From NCBI GenBank assembly GCA_019649035.1, contig BMAT01002776.1:206648-233630 (forward strand): a DNA stretch of 26,983 bases. Reading direction: 5' to 3'. The position numbers and the translations under genes were made by a program. Source of the DNA: Elysia marginata (Eukaryota; Mollusca; Gastropoda; Plakobranchidae). The notes beneath the pieces were generated by a model, which saw nothing but the letters and a program-made list of their open reading frames with translations, was not told the origin of the DNA and made no database searches. This document shows positions 12,301-24,300 of this stretch, in pieces. The stretch's first letter is position 1, and every line of letters begins with the position of its first letter.

Positions 12301-15300
12301 AATATTGAGCGTACTTGCATTTTTCATATGCAAGTACTTATGAAGTTATATGTTTCTGCATGTATTCATACTAAAATCATACCAGTGCCAAAACACATCA
12401 AAGGTGATGTTGTAAATTTTTTAAAATGTATAAATTTTTTAAAATCTATGTGATGCTATATGCACCATGTTTTACAAGTATCGAGTATGGCAAACTTGTC
12501 CTTTATTTTTCTTTCCCCCTTTTGAATTTTTTTCGAAAGTCGTTGTATATCTTCAAGCTTAATTTCTAGTAGGGACAAATTTTATTATTTATCCTGGAAA
12601 GGTTTTTTAAATATAAAATGCATTTATCAAGAAGAAACCACACGTTATAAAATACGTGAATGCCATGTTATTCTGCACAGTGCAAAAAGAAATACAACGT
12701 CAAGTTTTTAGTATCTATGACGTCGCGGAATGTTGGTAGACTTTTGGCTGTCAGACCGGAAGGTGCTGTATTCGATTCCTGGCTGGGCATGTCGTTATTT
12801 AGTCCTTGAGAAAGGCTACACACATTTCTTCGCCGCACTCAGGCATTAGATAAACATCCGGCAAGGTTTTGTCATGTGCTAGAGTGATACTGTACATTTT
12901 TACTACTACTGCTACTACTCTGTGAGTTCAGAAGTTAATAGTTTTGGAAATGGTCTTTCAGGGAACCCATGTAAAGCGCTTAGAGAATTTTGGTGGATTG
13001 GGCGCTCCATAAAAAAGCGCTGTGTACATTTATTTTTACTTTTAGAGTTCTCTTACCTGAATGAGAAGAGTAAATCTGTGTTTGTCACTACTTGGGCTTC
13101 CGCGGCTGCCTGGATATTCCCAATCTAGGTCAAGACCATCAAAGTTGTGAGATCGCAAGAACTTAATTGCGTCCTGAATGAAATCCTGCATGAAGAATTA
13201 TAAAGTTAAATTTCCATTACATAGGACGTCTTAATGTTTTGTAAATGTTCTCCTGCTTTCTTAGTCTTTTCAGATGTTTATAGCTAGAAGATCATGATTA
13301 AATTTTTATGTTTTGTTCCAAACATACTTAGACCCTAAGAATAAAGCCTAATCCTTGAAAATATATTTAGGTCAAGAAATATTGTTTTTCCAAAGCATGG
13401 GGGATATTGTCTCGGGCTAAAAATGATTGTTTTTGTAATAATTTTAATAGGGCAAGGCGAATAATTCGGAAAAAGGTGACCTTTACCTACCTTTAAAAGT
13501 TTTAGACACTAGATTCCATTCAATGCAGAAATCAACAGACGAAGTTGAGAAGCGGGTGAAATTATATTTTAATTGAATGTGTTCCTCCGCCTTCTATTAT
13601 TTAAAGTGTTTAAAAGTTGAATTACTTTTTTTCAATAGCATAATAAGAGATATGCAAAGGAAAGATTTGAAATTTGAACGAAAGTGAACATAGTAGCACT
13701 GTTTAAGGTTTTGAGAAAATAGAATCGATTTGATGTTTTCACTACCCGTTTTCCTTAGTAAAACTTGTGTCGCCGTTTGCAACGTTGGCTTATCTCAAAA
13801 CGTTAATACTCGACTTGGATGCTAAAGACATGCTTACCTAACACATTTGTGGTATACAAAAGTAAACCAGTTTATACTATAGCCCGACTGACTTACATTT
13901 CTGGTGGCCTGTGTGGAGACCATATGAGTGAAGGGTGCGGATCCCATGTTCCAGCCTCCCACGGCCAACATGGTCTTCAGGTTAGGGTTACTGTTCTTCA
14001 AGTTGTTAAACTTTGTGTACCTTTATTGAAAATAACAAAAGTCAGGATGAAATGCACCATTGGTCTTTTCATGACATATAGTGTAGCTATGAAGAACTGT
14101 TATCAATGATAAAATACAGCATTGATGCGTTCATGACACGAGGTGTGATAAAGTTTAACGAATATTAGAATTAAAAACACCACGCCATTCGCTATTTATG
14201 CTGCAACTGCAGTGGTCAACCAAGCATTAATACCTTTGGATTCTAGAGATATTGTTAGTGCCTTAGTTTTGAATCATAGTCTTATCTCGGCCAGCTAGTT
14301 TTTTAAATTTAAATTTCTCAAACTGGTCCGAAATCAACATTAAATTTGTTTTAAAAACATGCTTTAAACCTATTTCATGTTGTTATGTAACAAAACACCA
14401 ACGTCGAACTGTACTTCTAAGAAAACCCAGAATGAGGTTTTTCCCAAACGAAAAGGATCCATGTGCCGTACTCCTTTTACCTCTTGTTGTACTTATACCG
14501 GACAGTATTTTGTATCGGACAGTACATCCCTTCCCTACGTTCTAAACGACTAATTAACTTTACAATGCATATTTCGCACCATCCCTTTAGTTGAATGTTA
14601 AGAATTCTCTTCCATTAGACATGGTTTCTCCACGAAAAGAAAGTCCTATCTTTATCATCAAAATGATTTAACAATACAGTGCATTTTGCGGCACTTCTGT
14701 AGTCTGTTTTTCTATAATAAAATTATAACAGGCACGCTGACAAGCTTACAACAAGGCAATATTCTATTCTTTTAAGATCTATTTACTGATTTTATGCGTT
14801 TCGCACCTATTTGTATGACAAGTTTGAATTTGTACAAAAAGCACTGTATTAAAATAAGAGTTTTTAAGAAGCACTTATCGCGCAAAAAGGTCCATACCCC
14901 ACTATTGCCCATATTGTCTGAACTTAAGGAGATTATCAGCTAAAACAGCGCATCACTCGAGCATACCCTCAGGAGAGGTCTCGGCTATAGCCACAAATGG
15001 TTTATAGAGGGCGAGGAAAAGTGAGTACAGCGCTTTCCTTCAGGTGTAACGTTGAGCTACTAAGCCAGTGTTCAAACTATGGGTTGAATGTCTATAACAT
15101 TATAATAGCACAGATGAAGATAAATCAAGCCAGAACTCAAACCCCAGGCTGCGTCAGCGTGTCTACCGCGAGATCATCAGAACGCCACGCATGGAAAAGT
15201 TACCACAGGACTCGAACATATGGTCGAATGTCTACCACTACACCACCAGAACGCCATAGATGAATTAAACTCACAGTCCAGTTGACCAGTCCGTGTCCTC

Positions 15301-18300
15301 GTCATTCCACTCGAAGGCTGTCAGATGATCATTGCTCAGTTTAGCAAACGAATAGATGAGATGGGTACATAGGTTAGGGTCGATGTTCTCTGGCATGAAT
15401 TTGCCTATACCATGCCTGTATTGAGACCAGTTGGTGTGATAGCACACTCGCCTCTGACATCCAGAACCCGTGCTGCTGCCTTTTTTTCAAAGAAGAGAAT
15501 AGTGGAAAAAATTGCATGATTGTTTCCTACATTCTTAATTATTCTAGAAATACTTAGGTCAAAGCATTAGATACAAGGAATGGGGACCAAAAAGGTTTCT
15601 TACGAATCTAAGTATGCACGTATGTTGTTAGCTGTGTCCTCGTGCCATTACATGAGGGATATAGCTGTATGGTAATATGTATGAGACTTCTACAAACATC
15701 GCTTTTGCTCCTCGGAAGTATTTGTTTCCAAACGTTCTTTTTGTTCAAACGAAAAACAAAAACAAAACAAAATTTTAAATTTTTATTTCAAAGCTTATGG
15801 ACACTTACTTCTTATACCCTTGGTGAGTCCTTTATCCCAGTTAACATTTTTATATTTGCTAGCTTAGAGTGAGTTTTTACGGTCGCCGTAGTATCGCAGA
15901 TCAAAGCATAGACTTGGGGGACGTTAAATACTCAAGTCTAATATTGGTTCAGTAACGTACCTCCCTGACTAGATCTTGTCGTCTGAACAGCCTGGGACTG
16001 AGGGCTTGCCATGGCTGTCGTCTGCCCGCCTGGGCTTTGTGTAGGAGCTGGCGTGGGCACAACGGCCGCGGTGCTGGTTTGATACAGTCAAAAATCGGAT
16101 ATATGAGAGAAAGATGGTGTCTGTATGTCTGTTTGTTTCTATGTCATAAAAAGAGAGCATTGGTGGAAATTTCCCTTAGTTTGAAATCTAAAACTAACCT
16201 CTACTAACCCTTCCTGTGCACATTATGACCACTTGCCAAGACATATGGGTACCTCCTGTACACTGCATGTCATGACAAAAGGATTCGCTCTTGTTCACTA
16301 TCTGACACCATACCAGGGCATATACTTATCTTGCTGTACAAAATAAAACTGAATGCAAGGACATGAAGTTACCTTGTTGTACACTACATTACCTTTGCTA
16401 GAGCATAAGTGTACTCTCATGTACGAGTACATTATACAACCCAATGCTAGGATACAATATTATCCTCCTGTAAACTATATGACTCCATGTTTAGACATAA
16501 GGTTGCCTTGCTAGTGGTGTGCTGGCCCCTCCTGATACTATCACAAAGTTACCTCCCTGTACACTATATGGCCCCATGATAGGAAGTAAGGTTATTCTCC
16601 TGTGCACAATAACGATCACATGCTAAGACATGGTATTATTTTGCTGCTGGTGTGTTGGCTTCTCTTATGACCCCATGGTAGGACTTAAGATTACCTTGTT
16701 GATGTTTGTGTCGGCAATATGACTCCACCCAAGATTTAAGATTGCCCCTCTTCATGCTAATAACGTTACCTTGCTGCTGGTGGGCTGGCTCCTCCTGTAC
16801 ACACATCTTTGGCCGCATTGATGATTGGGTACGGTCCCTGGTTACACACTGATCCCTTCACGTCATCCATGTCCAGCGACCATACCATGAAACCTCCATA
16901 GCCCTCCCTGTTGATGTACTCCACCTGGAAATGCCAACAGATCAGGATTGGACTTTTTGCGGCTCGTAATACAGTAATTTTTCGAGAATGAGCAAACTGG
17001 TTACCAATCGCAGAATAAGTTTTGCAACCAGATCGCGCCTTACCAAATGCTACGTATGGTCGATACTTTTGTACGCCTGTGAAACTTGGACACTAAATGC
17101 AAGTCTTGAAAGAAACATAGAAGCGCTGGAAATGTGGCTGTACCGTAGAATGGCCAGGATCTCTTGGAAAGAGAAGAAAAAGAACAAAGAGGTACTGGAA
17201 GAAATAGGTTTGAAGCACACGAAGCTATTGAAAACAGTAAAAACCAGACAGCTCGCGTACTACGGGCACATACGACGTCACCAAAGTCTCCAGAAATCCA
17301 TTATGGAGGGAAAGATCAACGGGAAGAGACAACGTGGTAGAAAAAGAAAATCCTGGCTTGGTAACATCGAAGAAACGATGACTAGACGGATCAACGAATG
17401 TTGTGCGGTTGCTCTAGACCGAGAAGAATGGCGACGCACCATGGCATCCAACCTCTGGCAAGAGACGGAACAGCGGTAAGGTAATACAGTAATTAAGGAT
17501 CATTAAGAACACAAGTAAAAATGTGTTTTGTAAGTGTAAAGTCACAAACTTATTATGTTTCTTTGATGAAATCTTTTTATTTGGCTGAAAATTTTCGTAG
17601 AGGCAAAGCAAAAAAATGCAAATCAAAAATGTTAATTTATTAAGATAAAAAAGATTTCAGTCGCGTAAAATTGATAACAGAAGGGTTGAGAACAATATTT
17701 TGTATTGTAATGCTTTATCTGTAAAACCTGCAAAAATGCGGAAAAAAGATACACCATACGGTATCGCGCGAATAAAACGTTCATTCTCTTTAAATGACAA
17801 GATGACCGAATAAACTATAGTGTGAGGTAATCGTGGTCAAGCTGGCAAAAGTCAGAATTTTGGTGACTTCAGTTCTTGAAATTTCCTGAAACTTCCCTAA
17901 ACACCCACTAGAGATAACCAAGATCTTTATCAGTGTTTACCTTTGTTCTAATACTCTGAGGATCGTCATAGCCAATCCACTGGTTGCCGTCGACCAGGTA
18001 GGGGACCTTCTGCTCATCTATCTGCTTCACTTGCGCTCCCTTTTTTATCAGCTCACACACCTGAGGAATACGCATACAGAATTGTAAACCAATGAGCAGT
18101 CAATTCAGATGAAATGAAAAAAATTTTGTGTACAGCTAGAATCTAGTTACCTATTGACACAAAAAATACTCAAAAGGCTATTTCAATCCATGCAAAACCT
18201 AATGTAACCAGCTTGAAGTCTAACTAATTTGACTAAAATGGACTTCAGTTTTCATGAGTAACTGGGGACAACAAAAACTCAAATGGACAACATTAGAAGA

Positions 18301-21300
18301 AGTGTTCTATACCAGCGTATCAGTTACATTTAGTTCTCTTGTTCCATTTATCACCGCAGAAAAAGTTTTGAGAATTAGTTTTAAAACAATTTTAAGCCTC
18401 AGCTCCCACCCCACCCCAAAAAGAGAAATAAACCCCCCACTTATTTTTCTGGTAAAAAAATGCAATGTATGCATTATAAAAGCGTACAGGGTAAATATTA
18501 GCTCGCTGATCTAGTAATATTAGCTTGATCGTTGTCCGCTGTGATATTTTTATGATATCGATTTTTTCACATATCCTACATCTTAAGACATTGGTGAATC
18601 TAGATCTACAGCATCGATGGTATCAATGGAAGACTAAACATTTTAATAAAACGCTCCCTGAAAGATTATTGAACCAAATAGATTAGGCCTACATTCAGGT
18701 ATAATCATATGCCTAAACTTATTTCGTTTACACTAAAAATTTTGTTTTATTGTTTTGATTTTTAAACGGGCCTATCTTAGCATTATTACCAGAGAGTCTC
18801 AGCCTCTCTGGTACATAGTTCGGGATATTTAACTCACCTCATAGTACGAAAGAGTTCCACCCTCTCTGATGTATGGCCCGGCGTTTCCGCCACCAGCCGC
18901 CGGTGCGCCCACTCCGTTGTTGCTTGGGTTAGCCAGAGTGAAACTCTTAGCGTAGGTGGGTAACCCTACATTGATCTTGTCTTTTGGAGCTCCTTGGCTC
19001 ACAAAATATTTTAGCGCAGAATCCTGTGTAGATGTGTTTGGGTGTGAGTGTGGGGAGATGCATGAAAAAGTAACGGTAAATGTAAAATTGAAAACTAGGT
19101 TTGAGCTGATTTTGTACAAAATGTAAAAAAAACCACCAATTTTTAATTAATCATAACTCTCAGAATATTGGAATAAAAACGTATCACTTTTTTCGTTTTA
19201 TGGTTTTTGCGTTTGGCTTTGCATTATAGGGAAATAACCAACTCATGGAAACAAAATACTTTTGTTTTCCAGAGTGTTAAGCCTATACACTCAGGCAGTA
19301 ATCTTTCTTAGCTTTCATAGCATCAAAACTGCAGATTTGGATACTCAGTACGGAGTATACTTGATGAAACAATAGCAACAGAATATCAGACAGTACAAAC
19401 AATAGTGATAGGTTATCAGAAAATACAAGGTTATAGAGATGTAATCTTACAGATATTGATCTTTCTATCATGCCATAATGTTCTCCGCTTAAGTATCTCT
19501 CTGTCTCTCTCTCTCTCTTTCTCTGTCTGCCTGTCTCTCTTTCTCTGTCTGTCTGTCTGTCTGTCTGTCTCTTCTTCTTCTTCTTGTCCTTCTTCTTCCC
19601 CTTCTTCTTAATTCCCTTCAAATTATCTTTTTCCTCTTTGCCATCTTTCTATTTCTCCCCCTGTCCGTGCCTGTCTCTCTCTCTCCACCTATCTCTAACT
19701 TTCTGTTGCCACGTATCCCCCTTCTTTAGTTTTCTCACAATGTCAACTCCTTGCTGCCCAGCACGTCCATAAAGAGGACTATTGTGTCCAGTGACAGACT
19801 CCCAGCTACCGTGGAAATCGTAGGTCATTACATTCAGCATGTCCAGACTCCTGGGGAACACACAAATGGACATAACGTGCATAATTTATCATGCAGATCA
19901 GCATTAAGGAATGATAAATATCCTTATTTGAATATATCTAAAGCATTAAATAAGGAGCAGCCAGGCGACATCAAGCGTTCGTCAAAATTGATCGAAAAGG
20001 GTTAAACAAGGTTTTACTAATCCATTTTATTCTTTGCGGATTGTAAGAAGTTTGTCTTAAAAAGTAATAACTTGGGCGGTAAATAAGCCAGGAAAATTTT
20101 TTATCACTGCCAAATTTAAAAGCTTAGGTTTCTTGTGGTATCAAATGCTTGATATGTGACTTTATTGAAGGAAGCCTGGATTTGCATGGCTGCTTCTCAA
20201 ATAAAATCTGAGTATCGGCTCTGTTGCAATACTCACTACGTCTTTGAAATCTTCTGTTAGACTCCTTCCAAATCGTTTATACACAATTTAAGCTATGTTA
20301 ATACCACACATATACGGTCAGCAGCTATACAGCGTTATAAGAGACCTAAAACTTTTTAGATACGGTTTGACATACATCGATCACAGAAAGAACACTGAAT
20401 GCGATTGGGAACTTCATTGATCTTTTCACCGCGGTCAAAGATCTTTTGCTCAAGTATAAAGAATGTGACACGCTGAACTTGCCTTTTTCTGGCCGAGAAA
20501 TAAATAGGGAGAGACAGATGAAAATATGGGTAAGTGGAACTAGGCAGAAACAGATGGACATACAGTGAAAATTCAAAGCCGGTAAAATAGTGTCAAAACC
20601 ATCTGAGCGGGTTCAAAGGACGTCTCGTCTACGTGACTGACTCTGGCTGACTGACTGACTGGATAACTGACTGACTGACTAACGGATGACCGATTAGTGA
20701 CTGACTGATTGGCTGACTGACTGACTGATGACTGAATCACTAACTGGTTGACTTGCTGACTGACTGGCTGACTCGCTGACTTGTTGGCTGACGGGCCAAC
20801 TAACCGACTGACTGGCTGACTGAATGTAACTTATGGCTGATTGGCTGAAGTAGACGGAAAACCTGGAGCCGGAATGAGATGACGAGAATGGTCGTAAAAC
20901 CACCAGGGACGGCTTGAATGACCTCTCGTCTACATGACTATTTTACTGACTAACTGTCTGACTGACTGTCTGACTGGCTGAGTGGCTGGCCAACGAAACA
21001 TTGACTAGCAGACCGACTGACTGACTGGCGAACTGATAGGCTGATGACTGACTGACAGGCACATCAACTTGATGACTGACTCTATAAAAAAGCTGAAATA
21101 CGAGTAAATACACAATTCTGTATAAGAATTCTAAGAAGGCTTAGGGGATGCGAAACTGAACAAATATACAAACAACCACAGTGGTTTCCTTACTTCATTA
21201 TCTCAGCAACCTCGTAGGCCTTGTCAATGGTTGCCCTTCCAGAAGCCACCGCTGCAGACAAAATCAGACGTTCTTGGCCTGTGGCGGCAGCCTCTTTTTC

Positions 21301-24300
21301 AAATGCGTCCCTCAGTTCCTTGTGAGAAATAGGAAAAAATCACATAACTAAATCAACCCTTTGTGGGCTGGGCCCCAAGTAGAAGCCAATACTTGATGGC
21401 CATTTATAAAAAAAAACCAAAAAAAGTCAATTACGTTGTTTCATATTTGCAAAACACGTTTGGTCCGATATAATGTATTAAAATATTATCTGAGTACTGA
21501 TGTGACTAAAGTAAGTTCGTTGCTTTACATTTACAATATTAGAAATGTAACAATGTGAGGTTTACCTGGACGAGAAGAGTGAATCTATGCTTGTCAACGG
21601 ACGGGCTTCCTCTGTTGGCTGGATATTCCCAATCTAGGTCAAGACCATCGAAATTTCGGTCTCTCAAGTACTTGATGGAGGACTGAATAAACTCCTGGAA
21701 CAGTAATGGTAGTGGTGGCATATACGATTGTATTCGTGCAAGGTTATGGTGGAAGCAAAGCATTTTGTGATAGACAGATTACCAATAAGTTGGAGCGGAG
21801 GTGGTGTATACTGTGGTTTTACATGGAAGGTGTTGATAATGGCAAGGTATGCTGTGATAGATAGATCAATCATCAGTTGGGGCAGTTGGGGCAGATTCGA
21901 TGGTATTAAGTGCAAAGTGGTGATAGAGAAGTTAGTCGGTGACACTGTTTTACTAAGACTTGTATTTTCTTATGATGTTAAATCAATCTAAGGCTTCACA
22001 GAACTATGGAACTTTTTTTTGGTTGTGTCGTTAATGAGAATATACTGCCCGCAAAATTCGATCTTATTTGCGTTTGTAGTACGATTATTATTACTGTTAT
22101 TGTTAATACTATTATTGTTATTGTTGTTATTATTATTATTATTATTAATATTATTATTATTATTATTATTATTATCTAGATTAAATTATAGAAAATCGAA
22201 GGTTAATTCTATTGAGCGTTTTCATAGTGTCTAAACGGCCGTTGGACACACGCACCTGTCTAGATGCAGCAGTGGCGACCATCTGAGAGAACGGGGCTGA
22301 GCCCATCTTCCAGCCTCCTACAGCCAGCATGGTCTTCAGGTTGGGGTTAGCATTCTTCAAGTTGGTAAACTTGGTGTACCTGAGATGGGAAACATTATTT
22401 TGTAACAGAACTCTGAATATCAGACTTGTAAACTTGAGTGTATCTGGGATGGAAAACCTTTTTTTTCATTAGAATTGAATATTACGACAGTAAATCTTGG
22501 CGTGCCTGGAATGAAAAAAAAACTTTTGTATTAGAACTCTGACCATCAAATTATTAAACTTAATGTGCCTGGAACGGAAACATTAATTTGTATCACAACA
22601 ACTTGGAACCTCTGAAACCTGGTAGATGGTTGTTTGGATCTATGTTCATTTTATATATCTTGAGGTTGTCAATTTAAAACGATTTTTAAACTGCTTAAAT
22701 AAAATAGTCCTTTATCTTATGTCATGAACATTAGCTCAAAACATGTCTAGGTATTAAATCTGAATTAGCCACAGTTGGTTCATTACAAATATAATTATGA
22801 TTATATATATTTTATATGAAAAGATGGTGTTGTCATTATTGTCAGGCTGGAACGTTCAAAATCATTAAGATTCAAATTTGGTTCAACAGAAACAAAAGCA
22901 TGAAAATGTTTAATTATTTGTTATGGACTGATTTACTTAAAGTGTATAATCAGGGGACCTTAGTGACACTTAAGGGAACGATGTATGATTTACATTGTAA
23001 TTGTATTTTATTGTAGACTGCCATTAAAAGGCAACTATTCATATCATATCTAAACATAAAGCCATCCAAATATGAGTTCATCAATGAATGAATAAATGGA
23101 TAAATGAATGACAGACTGGAGAAATGGATTAGTCAATCATGCCATAAATCAGCACAAAACAACAAGCCTAGTCATAATAAAAAAATAAGTTAATACACAT
23201 TGAGTAATCTCATTTCATTTAAGCCAAATTTGGGGTTTTAACATTCATATTTTTTTTACTTGGACTCACTACTCGTAAGAGGCTACAACTAGCCCCAGAC
23301 GGCTATCTGTGTTCTCTTCCCAGAAGTGCTACGTCGGCCATACTAGGTAGTTAGAAATTTATAAGATTTACCCGAAAACCATACGCTACTCAACTGTGGA
23401 TCAAGGAACATTAACAGGCTTTTTGGCACGCCTGACATTGGTTTCATTGTTTAGTCATTAGATTGTTATTATTCTTGGTCTGTAACGTCTATATCCAGCA
23501 AAAGGAAGGAATAAAATGGAGCTACATAAAATAGTGGCAAAACGATGCCGGTTTGCGCCAGTGCTGTGTTACCAGAAATCGAAGTTTCTCAATATCATGT
23601 TTTTTAAATTTAACTCATTTCTCTATAATAGCGCAGTGTAACCAGAAAGCTGTTTCCTCCCTACATAACCTGTGTTTTGTTTCAACCTTTTATCTTCATA
23701 AGCACTGTGTAACCAGAAAGAGTTCCCCCCCCCTATCTTAGATTAATTTCAATCCTTCCTCATGCTGGAGATGGGCCGAAACGGGCCAACTAAAACTCCC
23801 ATCTTAGTCTTAAAAATACTCACACCTAAACTGAGCCTGGACTGGTGCAGCTGACTATTTAGTCTTACAATATTCACACCCCAACGGAAAATGGACTGGT
23901 ACAACTGACACTTTCATCTTTAAATACGCACGTGCCAACGGAATATGTACTTAAGGAACTGACGTCTTAGTCTTTAAATACCCACATCCTAACGAAACCT
24001 GGACTGATCTCATGGTAGGGCCAAGTAAAATAATTGACATTGTCACATGCCAACGTAACCTGGATGGCTATGACTGAAATCTGAGTCTTTAGATACTCAC
24101 ATCCCAACGGAACCTGGACTGACCTCATCGTAGGGCCAAGTATAATAATTGACATTGTCACATGCCAACGTAACCTGGATGGCTATGACTGAAATCTGAG
24201 TCTTTAGATACTCACATCCCAACGGAACCTGGACTGACCTCATGGTAGGGCCAAGTATAATTGACACATTAGTCTATAAATACTCACATTTCAACGTAAC

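Noticed and set aside
12922..13128. Plus-strand frame through the SINE and domain 2 exon 3
   Set aside because: It is antisense to the catalytic exon and includes SINE sequence. No independent support.
19283..19621. Lys/Arg/Glu-rich minus-strand frame
   Set aside because: It is produced by the polypyrimidine microsatellite and has no recognisable domain.
20694..20903. Ser/Gln/Val-repeat protein ([13 protein letters not shown]) on the minus strand
   Set aside because: It is a translation of the degenerate CTGA tetranucleotide repeat, which is open in several frames by composition.
22019..22234. Leucine-rich hydrophobic peptide resembling a membrane segment
   Set aside because: It is a translation of the (TTA)n microsatellite in an intron.
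23967..24161. Small repeat protein on the minus strand
   Set aside because: The repeated peptide only reflects the exon-edge DNA array. The frame of the copied exon edge is not maintained between units.
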